48,309 nucleotides of DNA. It comes from DAOMNN01 sp050486545 (GTDB lineage: Bacteria > Pseudomonadota > Gammaproteobacteria > Burkholderiales > Rhodocyclaceae). Of the stretch, positions 1 to 8,911 are shown in pieces. How positions within the stretch are numbered: position 1 is the stretch's first letter; every line of letters begins with the position of its first letter. The stretch spans positions 1 through 48,309 of the forward strand of contig JBJHDM010000023.1 of assembly GCA_050486545.1 (NCBI GenBank). The letters run 5' to 3'. Position numbers and translations under genes: made by a program. The notes beneath the pieces are model-generated. The model ran no database searches. It was not told the DNA's origin and saw nothing but the letters and a program-made list of their open reading frames with translations.

Positions 1-1791
1 GCGGCATCGCAATGCCTGCGCATCCGGCCCGTCGACGACGGAGACGGCATTCCCGCAATCCGCAGGGCAGACATTCATATCGCACGCCCCGGCGCCGACG
101 CCCGGATCGTCGTGACCCACGACCAGCCCACCGTCGAACCGGTGCTGCGACTGGCGCTGGAGAGCATCTGCGAGTCGCGCTTGCGGCGCGAATACGTGCT
201 GCTGCTTTCCGAGCCGATCGCGCGCCCACCGACGACGGTCGCCGTCCCCACGCCGGCGGCGCCACCGCGTGCGGCCACCCGGACGACGGCCCCGACTGCC
301 GGAACGCTCCGCGGCGGTCAGACCTGGACGACGGTGTCCGGAGAGTCCGTGCATTCCATCGCACAGGCACTTTATCCGCGCGACGACGGGGCACGGCAGG
401 CCTTCATTGCGGCCGTCGTGCGCGGCAACCCGCAGCTCTTCCCGGACGGAACCGGGGGGAGAGAACCATTGCCCACGGGAACCACGCTGCAGATTCCGAA
501 CCTCGCCCGGATTGCCGCGGCTTCGTCGCGCCCTGCGCCGGCGGCACGACAGCCCGCACCAGCACCGGCACCGGCCGCTCCCGTGCCCCCGGTCGCTGCC
601 GAAACGCCCCCCGGGACACCCGAAGCCGAAGGGCGCCCTGCAGCGGCCGCATCGCCGGAAAGCGGAGCGGATCGTCTCGTCCTGGAAGGTTCGGCAGACG
701 CCGTCCGCGCACCTTCGGATCCCCGCCTGACCGGCGAACTCGATGCGCGTGAAGCCCAACTGGTCGCGACGATCGACCGCAGCATCAACCTGCAGATCGA
801 ACTCGAAGCCCGTATCCGGCGCCTGGAAGAGATTCAGCTGGCGATGCGCGCCCAACTCGAATCCCCGCAGGCGCAACTGGCGCCTGCGCCGCCGGCTGCC
901 ACCGACCCTGCTCCGGCCCCTGTCCCGGCCCCTGCACCACCGATCCGGACCGAGCCGATTCCCGAGCGTGACCCTGCTCCCCGCCCTTCCGGTACTTCGG
1001 ACTGGGCTCTGTGGCTGGCCCTGTTCGGCGCCATCGTACTGGTCACCCTCCTGTGGAGGCGGTCGAGCCAGAGACATGCCGAAGAACGGACGCGGCGCGA
1101 ACGAAGCCAGGCAGCAGCCAGCGCGGCCGCACCGGTCTGGCCGGATGACGCTCCTGTCGATATCGGCGAACGCGCCGAAAAAAGAGACAACGCGCCCGCT
1201 ACGACCGTCGGAGACATCGCTGCACCCCGTCCGGCAGGCCCCCTCGAATGGGACGGCACGCCGCGCACGGCCTCGCCGGAGGAGGAAACCGTGCCGCCGC
1301 TGGCCACGCTCGGCGATGAAGCCGTCGAGGAGCACGACTCGGCCGTCGAACTGGCTGACATCATGATGAGTTTCGGACGGCTTCATGGCGCTGCCGAGAC
1401 CCTGGCGGAGTTCATCCGTTCGAACCCGAAGCAGGCCGTCACCCCCTGGCTGAAGCTGATGGAGGTCTATCGGGCCGCCGACATGCGGCCGGAGTTCGAT
1501 GCGCTGGCCCGTCAACTGAACAAGACCTTCAACGTCAAGACGGTGACCTGGGAGAACTTCGAACAGTCCCGCACGCTGGGGGGCAGCCTGGAGACGATGC
1601 CGCACATCATCGAGCATCTGCAGAAGACGTGGGGAAGCCGGGATTGTCAGGCCTATATCGAAAAGATCGTCCGTGACAATCGTGACGGAACCCGGCAGGG
1701 ATTCCCGCTGGCGGTCGTGGACGAACTGCTGACCCTGTCGTCCGTCCTCGAAGAGCAGCTCGGCCGATACCGCCCTGCCGAAGCGGCTTGA
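1..1791 (+). CDS. fimV: FimV-family polar/pilus-assembly protein, 5' truncated by window edge
   Basis: The reading frame is open from base 1, so the true start lies outside the window; the ATG at 112 is internal. The visible order is: end of a FimV N-terminal domain (VREYVLLL-like segment RREYVLLLSEP at bases 187-219), a LysM-like segment around bases 316-510 (GQTWTTVSGESVHSIAQ), a long Ala/Pro-rich linker, a short coiled coil near bases 725-860, one transmembrane helix at about bases 1003-1053 (WALWLALFGAIVLVTLLW), then an acidic cytoplasmic region ending in a TPR-like helical part. FimV proteins are inner-membrane peptidoglycan-binding hubs that affect type IV pili, twitching and polar localisation. 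The LysM-linker-TM-cytoplasmic layout supports the family; the exact role here is inference. It ends 8 bp from the convergent Nif3 gene. Confidence 0.75.
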   Translation, partial: AASQCLRIRPVDDGDGIPAIRRADIHIARPGADARIVVTHDQPTVEPVLRLALESICESRLRREYVLLLSEPIARPPTTVAVPTPAAPPRAATRTTAPTAGTLRGGQTWTTVSGESVHSIAQALYPRDDGARQAFIAAVVRGNPQLFPDGTGGREPLPTGTTLQIPNLARIAAASSRPAPAARQPAPAPAPAAPVPPVAAETPPGTPEAEGRPAAAASPESGADRLVLEGSADAVRAPSDPRLTGELDAREAQLVATIDRSINLQIELEARIRRLEEIQLAMRAQLESPQAQLAPAPPAATDPAPAPVPAPAPPIRTEPIPERDPAPRPSGTSDWALWLALFGAIVLVTLLWRRSSQRHAEERTRRERSQAAASAAAPVWPDDAPVDIGERAEKRDNAPATTVGDIAAPRPAGPLEWDGTPRTASPEEETVPPLATLGDEAVEEHDSAVELADIMMSFGRLHGAAETLAEFIRSNPKQAVTPWLKLMEVYRAADMRPEFDALARQLNKTFNVKTVTWENFEQSRTLGGSLETMPHIIEHLQKTWGSRDCQAYIEKIVRDNRDGTRQGFPLAVVDELLTLSSVLEEQLGRYRPAEAA

Positions 1792-1799
1792 GCTCCCGA

Positions 1800-2546
1800 T
1801 CAGACCGGATTGTCGATATCGACGAACACGGCTTCCAGTCCCAGCTCGCCTTCCAGATAGCGCGCCATGGCCATCGGGCCGTAGCGCTCCGTCGCGTGAT
1901 GTCCGGCCGCCACATAGGGCACCCCCGACTCCCGGGCCAGATGCACCGTCTGCTCGGAAATCTCGCCCGAAACGAACAGGTCCGCGCCGGCCGCGATCGC
2001 CAGCTCGAAATACGACTGGGCGCCACCCGTGCACCACGCGACAGTTTCGACGACCCGCTCCGGATCGCCGACGATCATCGGGTTCCGTCCCAATTGCCGC
2101 GCCAGATCCCGTGCGATCCCGGCCGCGGAAGCCGGAGTTGCCGGGTGCCCGATCCATCCCAGATCCTGATCTCCGAAGCGCCCCGTCGCGGTCCATTCGG
2201 CCAGCTTTCCGAGCTGCGCATTGTTGCCAAGTTCGGCATGGGCATCGAGCGGCAGGTGGTAGGCGAACAAGCTGATGTCGTGGTTCAGCAAGGTTGCCAG
2301 CCGCCTCTTCCGCATCCCGATGATGCGACCATCCTCGCCGCGCCAGAAGTAGCCGTGGTGAACGAGAACCGCGTCGAACCCTCCGGCGACGGCGTGATCG
2401 AGCAGCAACTGGCTCGCGGTCACCCCGCACAGGATCTTCCGCACATCCGCCCTACCTTCTACCTGGAGGCCGTTTGGGGAATAATCCTTGAAGCGGTTGA
2501 CGTCGAGCAGCGCATCGAGGGTTCTTTGCAAGGCGGTCAGTTGCAT
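1800..2546 (-). CDS. Nif3/YbgI-family dinuclear metal centre protein
   Basis: A 248-residue protein that matches the Nif3-like (GTP cyclohydrolase I type 2/NIF3) family. Metal-ligand motifs are visible: VHHGYFW near residue 75, AYHLPLDAH near 105 and AAGHHATE near 215, the set that binds two metals in the toroidal hexamer. I chose the ATG at 2546 because GGAG sits just upstream on the minus strand; the frame runs 39 nt further 5' without a good site. The family is widespread but its physiological substrate is unsettled. It is divergent from degS with 175 bp between them, a neighbourhood often seen in proteobacteria. Confidence 0.85.
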   Translation of the reverse strand: MQLTALQRTLDALLDVNRFKDYSPNGLQVEGRADVRKILCGVTASQLLLDHAVAGGFDAVLVHHGYFWRGEDGRIIGMRKRRLATLLNHDISLFAYHLPLDAHAELGNNAQLGKLAEWTATGRFGDQDLGWIGHPATPASAAGIARDLARQLGRNPMIVGDPERVVETVAWCTGGAQSYFELAIAAGADLFVSGEISEQTVHLARESGVPYVAAGHHATERYGPMAMARYLEGELGLEAVFVDIDNPV

Positions 2547-2721
2547 CGTTTCTCCGTGAAGGTCGGTCCCCCCCGGCCAACACACCGCGGGTCACCGATA
2601 TGATACAAAACAAGTCCGGTGCTGTTGTGCCACACCGAGCGGGGTACGGAGCCTCGCGAGACGCGCACGGACCGGCCTGTTGTCCGGCCCATCCCCACCG
2701 CATATCCTCACGGGAGATTCC

Positions 2722-3891
2722 ATGCAGCGCCTCTGGCTGATCTTCGCTCAGGCGGTCACGATCGGCGTCGCGGTCCTGTTCGTCGTCGGCACCCTCAAGC
2801 CCGAGTGGGTCAGAACCACTCCGGCAGGGACGGTCGTCACGATCCTGCAGGCCCCCGAGCCGCCTCTGGATGCCTCCGCTGTCAATCCACCGGCACCGGG
2901 ATCGTATGCGGACGCCGCGAACCGGTCGATGCCGGCCGTCGTTCACGTCTTCACATCGCAGGAAATCCGCAGCACCCGTAGCCCATTGTTCGATGATCCG
3001 GTGTTCCGGCACTTTTTCGGCGAGCGCGGCACCGCACCCCGTCAGCGGAACTCCGGACTCGGGTCGGGCGTGATCGTGAGCCCGGAGGGGTTCGTCCTGA
3101 CGAACAATCACGTCATCGAGGCGGCGGACGGGATCGAGGTGGCCCTGAACGACGGCCGCAAGTTTCCCGCAACCCTCGTCGGTCGCGATCCCGAGGCGGA
3201 TCTGGCCGTCCTGAAGATCATCGGTGGAACCGAACTTCCGACCATCCGGTTCGCGGCGGGCGAATCCCTCGAAGTCGGGGACGTCGTGCTGGCGATCGGC
3301 AACCCGTTCGGCGTCGGCCAGACGGTCACGATGGGCATCGTCTCGGCGCTGGGTCGCAGCCAGCTCGGCATCAGCACCTTCGAGAACTACATCCAGACCG
3401 ATGCGGCGATCAACCCGGGCAATTCGGGCGGCGCACTGGTCGATGCGCGGGGCAACCTGGTGGGGATCAATACGGCCATCTACTCCCGCTCGGGCGGCTC
3501 GCTCGGGATCGGGTTCGCCATTCCGGCCTCGCTCGCGCGCAACGTGCTCGAACAGATCGTCTCATCCGGCGAGGTCATCCGCGGCTGGGTCGGCGTCGAG
3601 ATCCAGGAGATCACGCAGGAGCTTGCCGAATCCTTCGGACTGCCAGGAACCGAAGGGGCGTTGATTTCCGGGGTGCTGCGCAACAGTCCGGCCGAACGCG
3701 CCGGAATCCGGCCGGGGGACGTGCTGATTCGGGTCGACGGTCAGCCGGTTTCGGGCGCGAAGGACATGCTGGAGAAGGTGGCCGGACTTCCACCCGGCCA
3801 GGAGTCGGGATTTCGCATCCGGCGCTCAGGACAGGAAATCGACCTGAAGGTGCGAATCGGCAAGCGTCCCACGCCGGTCGGCGCGCGCTGA
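2722..3891 (+). CDS. degS: Membrane-anchored S1C serine protease, DegS/AlgW type
   Basis: A 389-residue HtrA-family periplasmic protease. An N-terminal hydrophobic segment (residues about 3-24) followed by charged residues looks like an uncleaved anchor. The trypsin-like domain carries the full triad: His130 in TNNHVIEA, Asp160 in PEADLAVLK and Ser235 in NPGNSGGAL. Only one PDZ domain follows (about 290-385), which is the DegS/AlgW layout, not the two-PDZ DegP/DegQ layout. DegS proteases start the sigma-E envelope stress response by cutting RseA; no rseA is in the window, so that role is inferred. The ATG at 2722 has GGGAG 8-10 nt upstream. It converges on tatC with a 33-bp gap. Confidence 0.85.
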   Translation: MQRLWLIFAQAVTIGVAVLFVVGTLKPEWVRTTPAGTVVTILQAPEPPLDASAVNPPAPGSYADAANRSMPAVVHVFTSQEIRSTRSPLFDDPVFRHFFGERGTAPRQRNSGLGSGVIVSPEGFVLTNNHVIEAADGIEVALNDGRKFPATLVGRDPEADLAVLKIIGGTELPTIRFAAGESLEVGDVVLAIGNPFGVGQTVTMGIVSALGRSQLGISTFENYIQTDAAINPGNSGGALVDARGNLVGINTAIYSRSGGSLGIGFAIPASLARNVLEQIVSSGEVIRGWVGVEIQEITQELAESFGLPGTEGALISGVLRNSPAERAGIRPGDVLIRVDGQPVSGAKDMLEKVAGLPPGQESGFRIRRSGQEIDLKVRIGKRPTPVGAR

Positions 3892-3924
3892 ATCGCCGCG
3901 CACGAGGCCTCCCGGATCGCGACC

Positions 3925-4731
3925 TCAGTCGCGGGACGAGTCCCCTTGGGCAACACCGTTTCCACCCCCCTCGTTCCCGTCCGCGGGGAGCTTCGGCTGC
4001 CCCTCCGTCGACTGCTTCTTGCGCTCGGCAAAGCGGGCAAGCACGATGCCCACCTCGTAGAGCAGAATCATCGGGACGGCCAGCATGAACTGGGAGATGA
4101 CGTCGGGCGGCGTGATGATGGCGGCAATCACGAATGCGCCCACGATCAGGTAGGGACGGGCCTGCTTGAGCTTTTCGACGTCGACAACCCCTGCCTTCAC
4201 GAGCAGGATGACCGCCACCGGCACTTCGAAGGTAATGCCGAAAGCAATGAACAAGGTCATCACGAACGACAGGTACTGCTCGATATCCGGAGCGGGAACA
4301 ATGCTTTTCGGTGCGAATTCTGCGATGAAGCTGAAAACCATGCCGAACACGAAGAAGTAGCAGAACGCCATGCCGGCCAGGAACAACAGGGTGCTGCCCA
4401 GTACCAGCGGCAAACCGATGCGCCGCTCGTGCGTGTACAGGCCCGGGGCGATGAACGACCAGGCCTGGTAGAGCACGTACGGCAGGGCCAGCAGGAACGC
4501 GACCAGCAGTGTGACCTTGACCGGGACGAAGAACGGCGTCACGACACCCGTCGCGATCATGTTCGTGCCCTCGGGCAGGGTGTTCATCATCGGCAGCGCG
4601 AGGATGTCGTAGATGTCGCCGGCCCAGGGCATCAGCACGACGAAGAACACGAGAATCGCGACGATTGCCCGCAACAAACGGTCACGCAGCTCGACCAGGT
4701 GCGAAATGAAGGTGTCTTGCCCGGCGCTCAT
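3925..4731 (-). CDS. tatC: Sec-independent protein translocase TatC
   Basis: A 268-residue polytopic inner-membrane protein with the TatC N-terminal motif SHLVELRDR (residues 10-18) and six predicted transmembrane helices. With TatB it forms the receptor for twin-arginine signal peptides of folded exports. The C-terminal tail after the last helix (about residues 235-268) is polar and Gly/Asp-rich and ends in the cytoplasm. Its ATG overlaps the tatB stop by 4 nt (ATGA), suggesting translational coupling. It is the last gene of the long minus-strand run that begins at hisB. Confidence 0.96.
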   Translation of the reverse strand: MSAGQDTFISHLVELRDRLLRAIVAILVFFVVLMPWAGDIYDILALPMMNTLPEGTNMIATGVVTPFFVPVKVTLLVAFLLALPYVLYQAWSFIAPGLYTHERRIGLPLVLGSTLLFLAGMAFCYFFVFGMVFSFIAEFAPKSIVPAPDIEQYLSFVMTLFIAFGITFEVPVAVILLVKAGVVDVEKLKQARPYLIVGAFVIAAIITPPDVISQFMLAVPMILLYEVGIVLARFAERKKQSTEGQPKLPADGNEGGGNGVAQGDSSRD

Positions 4732-5252
4732 GCCTGCTCCGCGGGCTTTCCGGACGGCTTGTCCGCATCACCCTCGCTGCCCCGCACCCCCTCACCGGTC
4801 GAGCCGAGGCCCAGTTCCAACTGTGGATCGGGCCGGGCGCGCGGGGGCTCTTCCCCTTCCGGGCGCCCTTCTGGGAGCGCAGGCGCCGCATCCGCGACCG
4901 GAGCACGCACGGCTTCCTCCGACGCCCCCACAGCCGCACCCTCGAGGCTCTCGGAGACATCGCGTCGCACCTCGCTGGCGGTCTGACCCAGATCGGATTC
5001 GACCTTCTCCATCTGCGTACGCACGGTACTCTCGAGTTCGCGTGCCTGCTGCTCGACCTGTTGCTGCAGCTTCTTCAGGTCCTCGAGCTGCATTTCACGC
5101 GAAATGTCGGACTTGACGTCCGAAACGTAGCGCTGCAAGCGCCCTAGCAAATGGCCCGCAGTCCGCGCGACCTTGGGCAGGCGTTCCGGCCCGACCACGA
5201 TGAGCGCGACGAGCGCGACGAGCAGGATTTCCGAAAAACCGAAGTCGAACAT
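4728..5252 (-). CDS. tatB: Sec-independent protein translocase TatB
   Basis: A 174-residue protein starting MFDFGFSEILLV with Glu8, a single N-terminal transmembrane helix, the hinge GPERLP and then a long amphipathic and coiled-coil region (about residues 40-110). The last 60 residues are Pro/Glu/Gly-rich and probably disordered. TatB partners TatC in binding the twin-arginine signal. FGFSEI plus the length separates it from TatA. A GC-rich hairpin lies in the 75-bp gap between it and tatA. Confidence 0.95.
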   Translation of the reverse strand: MFDFGFSEILLVALVALIVVGPERLPKVARTAGHLLGRLQRYVSDVKSDISREMQLEDLKKLQQQVEQQARELESTVRTQMEKVESDLGQTASEVRRDVSESLEGAAVGASEEAVRAPVADAAPALPEGRPEGEEPPRARPDPQLELGLGSTGEGVRGSEGDADKPSGKPAEQA

Positions 5253-5276
5253 GGATCAGTGGGCGGTACCAAAATG

Positions 5277-5304
5277 AAGGGGCGCAAACGCGTCCGCGCC
5301 CCTT
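5277..5304 (-). terminator. Intercistronic hairpin between tatA and tatB
   Basis: Perfect 9-bp arms AAGGGGCGC at 5277-5285 and GCGCCCCTT at 5296-5304 with a 10-nt loop. On the transcribed minus strand the stem is followed by CATTTTGG, with no long U-run. It could be a weak attenuator, an RNA-stabilising stem or a processing site. This would fit the known need for much more TatA than TatB, but the function is inferred. Confidence 0.55.
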
Positions 5305-5327
5305 GTACGTCGACTGTCAGAACGGGA

Positions 5328-5558
5328 TCAGGAATTGACCTTGTCCGACTTCTCGGTGACTTCGGCGTCGATGGTCTTCTCGCTCGAGATCCGGCCCTGA
5401 TCGGCCTCGGACGGCGTTTCCGCCTCCTTGATCCCTTCCTTGAAACCCTTCACTGCCCCCCCCAGGTCCTGACCGATGTTGCGAAGTTTCTTGGTGCCGA
5501 ATACCAGCATGACGATGACGAGCACCACCAGCCAGTGCCAGATACTGAATGAACCCAT
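5328..5558 (-). CDS. tatA: Sec-independent protein translocase TatA
   Basis: A 76-residue TatA: one short N-terminal transmembrane helix (SIWHWLVVLVIVMLVFG), the FGTKKLRNIGQDLG amphipathic helix, then a charged tail. TatA oligomerises to form the transport path for folded twin-arginine substrates. A strong ribosome binding site (AAGGAG) precedes the ATG and overlaps the hinT stop. tatA lies 9 bp downstream of hinT, so it is probably co-transcribed with the his genes. Confidence 0.96.
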   Translation of the reverse strand: MGSFSIWHWLVVLVIVMLVFGTKKLRNIGQDLGGAVKGFKEGIKEAETPSEADQGRISSEKTIDAEVTEKSDKVNS

Positions 5559-5568
5559 TACGCTCTCC

Positions 5569-5916
5569 TTAACGCTTCAACATGGGCGGAAGCGGCTCCG
5601 CGCCACCGAGTACGTGAACGTGCAGATGATACACCTCCTGCAAACCCACGCGACCGGTGTTGATGATGGTTCGAAACCCATCCGTGCATCCTTGTTCCCG
5701 GGCAAGCCTGCCGACCTCCGAAAACAGCTTGCCGATCAGGGGTGCATGCTCGGGGCCGACATCGGCGAGCGAAGCGACGTGCAACTTCGGAATCACCAGG
5801 AAATGGACCGGTGCGATCGGATGGATGTCATGAAACGCAAGGATGTCGTCGTCCTCGTGGATCTTGCGCGCCGGAATCTCCCCAGCGACGATCCGGCAGA
5901 AAATGCAGTCGCTCAT
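5569..5916 (-). CDS. hinT: HIT-family purine nucleoside phosphoramidase
   Basis: A 115-residue HinT-type protein. It opens with CIFCRIVAGEIPA and carries the histidine triad HLHVHV near residues 97-102; the middle histidine is the nucleophile that hydrolyses AMP-lysine and adenosine phosphoramidates in this family. It is full length for the family. It sits between hisE (20 bp upstream) and tatA, the usual betaproteobacterial position. Confidence 0.95.
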   Translation of the reverse strand: MSDCIFCRIVAGEIPARKIHEDDDILAFHDIHPIAPVHFLVIPKLHVASLADVGPEHAPLIGKLFSEVGRLAREQGCTDGFRTIINTGRVGLQEVYHLHVHVLGGAEPLPPMLKR

Positions 5917-5936
5917 GCGCGTGCCTCCGAAGGATT

Positions 5937-6263
5937 TCAGCTTTTGGCGCGGGAGCGCTTCTCGTCGATCCCCGACACGCCCTCGCGCCGCCGGAACTCG
6001 GCCACGACGTCATCGACCGAAAGACCGTGGTGGGCGAGCAGGACCAGCGAATGGAACCACAGATCGGTCACCTCCCAGACCAGGTGCAGCCGATCGCCGT
6101 CCTTGGCCGCCATGATGGTCTCGGCCGCCTCCTCGGCAACCTTCTTGCAGATGGCATCGGTTCCCTTGGTGTACAGGCTCGATACGTAGGAAGCATCGGG
6201 ATCGGCATTCTTGCGCTCGGCAAGCGTCGCCGAGACCCGATGCAGGACTTCGAGTTCGATCAT
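5937..6263 (-). CDS. hisE: Phosphoribosyl-ATP pyrophosphatase HisE
   Basis: A 108-residue all-helical MazG-like enzyme that removes pyrophosphate from phosphoribosyl-ATP, the second step of histidine synthesis. The family pattern SYVSSLYTKGTDAICKK followed by EEAAE (Mg-binding carboxylates) is present. The ATG at 6263 overlaps the hisI stop by 4 nt; a longer upstream reading of the frame lies inside hisI and was not used. HisE and HisI are separate genes here, not fused. Confidence 0.95.
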   Translation of the reverse strand: MIELEVLHRVSATLAERKNADPDASYVSSLYTKGTDAICKKVAEEAAETIMAAKDGDRLHLVWEVTDLWFHSLVLLAHHGLSVDDVVAEFRRREGVSGIDEKRSRAKS

Positions 6264-6664
6264 TTGTAGATGTCCTCCGGTGCTTTCAGAACAGGCTCGA
6301 CGCTTTCCCAGCTCCCGTCCTCGGCCAGGTGGCGCTGGAAGAAGCAGCTGTGGCGACCGGTATGGCAAGCGATGCCGCCTACCTGCTCGACCTTGAGCAA
6401 GACCACGTCGCTGTCGCAGTCGGTCCGGATCTCCAGGACCTTCTGGATGTGGCCCGACTCTTCACCCTTGTGCCAGAGCTTGCGGCGCGATCGTGACCAG
6501 TACACCGCCTCGCGGGTCTCCGCGGTGCGCTGCAGCGCTTCACGGTTCATCCATGCGAACATCAGCACGTCTCCGCTCGCGGCCTCCTGCACGACGACCG
6601 GCACCAGGCCCTGATCGTCCCACCGGATCTCGTTCAGCCATTTCGAGGGCTGGGGTGCATTCAT
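6260..6664 (-). CDS. hisI: Phosphoribosyl-AMP cyclohydrolase HisI
   Basis: A 134-residue zinc enzyme that opens the adenine ring of phosphoribosyl-AMP (third step). Visible motifs are MFAWMN, YWSRSRRKLWHKGEESGH and the DCDSD metal-binding stretch, followed by the zinc cysteines in ACHTGRHSCF. Two starts are possible: GTG at 6667 or ATG at 6664. I prefer the ATG because it forms a TGATG stop-start junction with hisF. Confidence 0.95.
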   Translation of the reverse strand: MNAPQPSKWLNEIRWDDQGLVPVVVQEAASGDVLMFAWMNREALQRTAETREAVYWSRSRRKLWHKGEESGHIQKVLEIRTDCDSDVVLLKVEQVGGIACHTGRHSCFFQRHLAEDGSWESVEPVLKAPEDIYK

Positions 6665-7422
6665 CACAACCTCACTTCGATGCCGCGACTGCGCATCAAT
6701 TCCTTGGCCTCGCGCACGGTGTGCTCGCCAAAGTGGAAGATACTCGCAGCCAGGACCGCATCCGCATGCCCCTTGCTGACTCCGTCTGCAAGATGCTCGA
6801 GCGAACCCACACCGCCGCTGGCGATGACCGGCACCGCCACCGCATCCGACACTGCGCGTGTCAGCGCAAGATCAAAACCGCTTCGCGTGCCGTCACGATC
6901 CATGCTGGTCAGCAGGATCTCGCCGGCCCCGAGATCGACGACCTTGCGCGCCCACTCGATCGCGTCGAGCCCCGTATTGTTGCGCCCGCCATGGGTGAAC
7001 ACCTCCCACTTCCCGGGGCTGGTGCACTTGGCATCGATGGCCACGACGATGCACTGGCTGCCGACCTTGCCGGCGGCCTCCGCCACCACAGCGGGGTTCG
7101 CGACCGCCGCCGTATTGATGCTGACCTTGTCGGCACCGGCATTGAGCAGACGGCGAACGTCGGCGACCGTGCGCACGCCCCCGCCCACCGTCAGCGGAAT
7201 GAAGACCTGCTCGGCGACCTGCTCGACGACGTGCAGGATGATGTCGCGCGCGTCCGAGCTGGCGGTAATGTCGAGAAAGGTCAGTTCGTCGGCCCCCTGC
7301 TCGTCGTAGCGGCGGGCAATCTCCACCGGATCTCCGGCATCGCGCAGTTCGACGAAATTGACCCCCTTGACCACACGCCCGGCATTGACGTCGAGACAGG
7401 GGATGATCCGCTTGGCCAGCAT
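6664..7422 (-). CDS. hisF: Imidazole glycerol phosphate synthase cyclase subunit HisF
   Basis: A 252-residue (beta/alpha)8 barrel. The general acid/base pair is seen as Asp11 (PCLDVNAG) and Asp130 (VAIDAK). HisF receives ammonia from HisH and turns PRFAR into imidazole glycerol phosphate and AICAR. Phosphate-binding loops GGGVRT and ASGGVGS are visible. It overlaps hisA and hisI by 1 nt each (TGATG), so the three are probably translated in a coupled way. Confidence 0.97.
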   Translation of the reverse strand: MLAKRIIPCLDVNAGRVVKGVNFVELRDAGDPVEIARRYDEQGADELTFLDITASSDARDIILHVVEQVAEQVFIPLTVGGGVRTVADVRRLLNAGADKVSINTAAVANPAVVAEAAGKVGSQCIVVAIDAKCTSPGKWEVFTHGGRNNTGLDAIEWARKVVDLGAGEILLTSMDRDGTRSGFDLALTRAVSDAVAVPVIASGGVGSLEHLADGVSKGHADAVLAASIFHFGEHTVREAKELMRSRGIEVRL

Positions 7423-8174
7423 CAGGAGGACGCTTGGCCGCAGAGTTCGTCGGCGCGCGCCTGTGCGGCCGCGAAATCGAGCGTACCCTCGTAGATCGCA
7501 CGACCGGTGATCGCTCCGACGATGCCCTCCTCATCGGTGGCGCACAAGGCTTCGATGTCGGCCATGCTCGCAATCCCACCGCTGGCGATGACCGGAATGC
7601 GCAAGGCTTCGGCGAGGCGCACGGTGGCTTCGACATTCACGCCCGAGAGCATGCCGTCGCGCCCGATGTCCGTATAGACGACCGCCTCGACGCCGTAGTC
7701 CTCGTACTTCTTCGCAAGATCGATGACGTCGTGCCCGGTCATCTTGGACCAGCCGTCGGTCGCAACCTTGCCGTCGCGCGCATCCAGGCCGACGATCACG
7801 TGCCCCGGGAACGCACTGCAGGCATCATGCAGAAAACCGGGATTCTTGACCGCCGCCGTCCCGATGATGACGTAGGTGATGCCGCTGTCCAGATAGGCCT
7901 CGATGGTATCGAGATCGCGGATCCCGCCACCGAGCTGGACCGGAATGTCGTCACCGACCGCATCGACGATCGCGCGGATCGCGGCCTCGTTCTTCGGTTT
8001 GCCTGCAAAGGCCCCGTTGAGGTCCACCAGATGAAGGCGACGGGCTCCCAGTTCGAGCCAGTGTCGCGCCATGGCGGCAGGATTCTCGGAAAACACCGTG
8101 GCATCGTTCATTTCGCCCTGCTTCAGGCGTACGCATTGACCGTCCTTGAGGTCGATGGCGGGAATCAGCAACAT
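7422..8174 (-). CDS. hisA: ProFAR isomerase HisA
   Basis: A 250-residue (beta/alpha)8 barrel homologous to HisF. It starts MLLIPAIDLK with catalytic Asp8, and the second acid is Asp131 in VGLDARDG. It carries out the Amadori rearrangement of ProFAR to PRFAR. Phosphate-binding GGGIRD and ASGGIAS loops are intact. A 48-bp spacer with no clear hairpin separates it from hisH upstream. Confidence 0.97.
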   Translation of the reverse strand: MLLIPAIDLKDGQCVRLKQGEMNDATVFSENPAAMARHWLELGARRLHLVDLNGAFAGKPKNEAAIRAIVDAVGDDIPVQLGGGIRDLDTIEAYLDSGITYVIIGTAAVKNPGFLHDACSAFPGHVIVGLDARDGKVATDGWSKMTGHDVIDLAKKYEDYGVEAVVYTDIGRDGMLSGVNVEATVRLAEALRIPVIASGGIASMADIEALCATDEEGIVGAITGRAIYEGTLDFAAAQARADELCGQASS

Positions 8175-8222
8175 AAGAGGATCGGCTTCTGATGGATGGA
8201 GGAAGTGGGTCGATTGCCGCGA

Positions 8223-8864
8223 TCAGGGAGCCCAGTGGACAAAATTGCCCAGCAGGCGCAACCCGGTCGCCGCGCTCTTTTCCGGATGGAACTGGACCGC
8301 AAAGATATTATCCCGCGCCACGGCGCTGGTAAACCTTGGGCCATAGTCGGTTTCGGCGGCCGTGAGCCCCGCTTCGGACGGCGCGACGTAATAGCTATGT
8401 ACGAAATAGAAGCGCTCACTGTCGGGAATACCCTCCCAGAGCGGGTGCGTCCCGCATTGCCGAACCTGGTTCCAGCCCATGTGGGGAACCTTGAGGTGTC
8501 CACCGTCGGAGGTCTGCATGGTCTCGGCCGGGGGGAAGCGCACGACCTTTCCTGGCAGGATCCCGAGGCCGGCGACATCTCCTTCCTCGCTGTGGGCGAA
8601 CAGCATCTGCTGCCCGATGCAGATCCCCAGGAACGGCTTGGTCGCGGCCGCGTCGAGGACGGCACGGCGCAGTCCGCGGGCATCGAGTTCACGCATGCAG
8701 TCGGGCATCGCCCCCTGTCCCGGAAAGACGACACGATCGGCCGCGGCGACCACGGCCGGATCGGAGGTCACGAGGACACGTCGTCCCGGCGCAACATGTT
8801 CGATCGCCTTGGACACCGAGCGAAGATTGCCCATGCCATAGTCGATGATGGCCACGTCGGTCAT
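8223..8864 (-). CDS. hisH: Imidazole glycerol phosphate synthase glutaminase subunit HisH
   Basis: A 213-residue class I glutamine amidotransferase. The triad is Cys82 (FLGICIGQQ), His193 and Glu195 (FHPEKS). It makes ammonia from glutamine for HisF. The frame is open far upstream, but MTDVAIIDYGMGN is the standard family start and the ATG at 8864 follows hisB by 47 bp. No marC-like gene lies between hisB and hisH, unlike the order I recall for many Burkholderiales. Confidence 0.96.
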   Translation of the reverse strand: MTDVAIIDYGMGNLRSVSKAIEHVAPGRRVLVTSDPAVVAAADRVVFPGQGAMPDCMRELDARGLRRAVLDAAATKPFLGICIGQQMLFAHSEEGDVAGLGILPGKVVRFPPAETMQTSDGGHLKVPHMGWNQVRQCGTHPLWEGIPDSERFYFVHSYYVAPSEAGLTAAETDYGPRFTSAVARDNIFAVQFHPEKSAATGLRLLGNFVHWAP

Positions 8865-8911
8865 TGCAGGATCACTCTCATGAGATCGGGTGGAGCGGAA
8901 AGACGGCGCGC

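Noticed and set aside
530..960. Ala/Pro repeats in the FimV-like gene as a DNA repeat array
   Set aside because: Low-complexity coding linker; no regular repeat unit at DNA level.
112..1791. Treating the ATG at 112 as the start of the FimV-like protein
   Set aside because: The frame is open to base 1 and the upstream residues continue the FimV N-terminal domain, so the gene is cut by the window edge.
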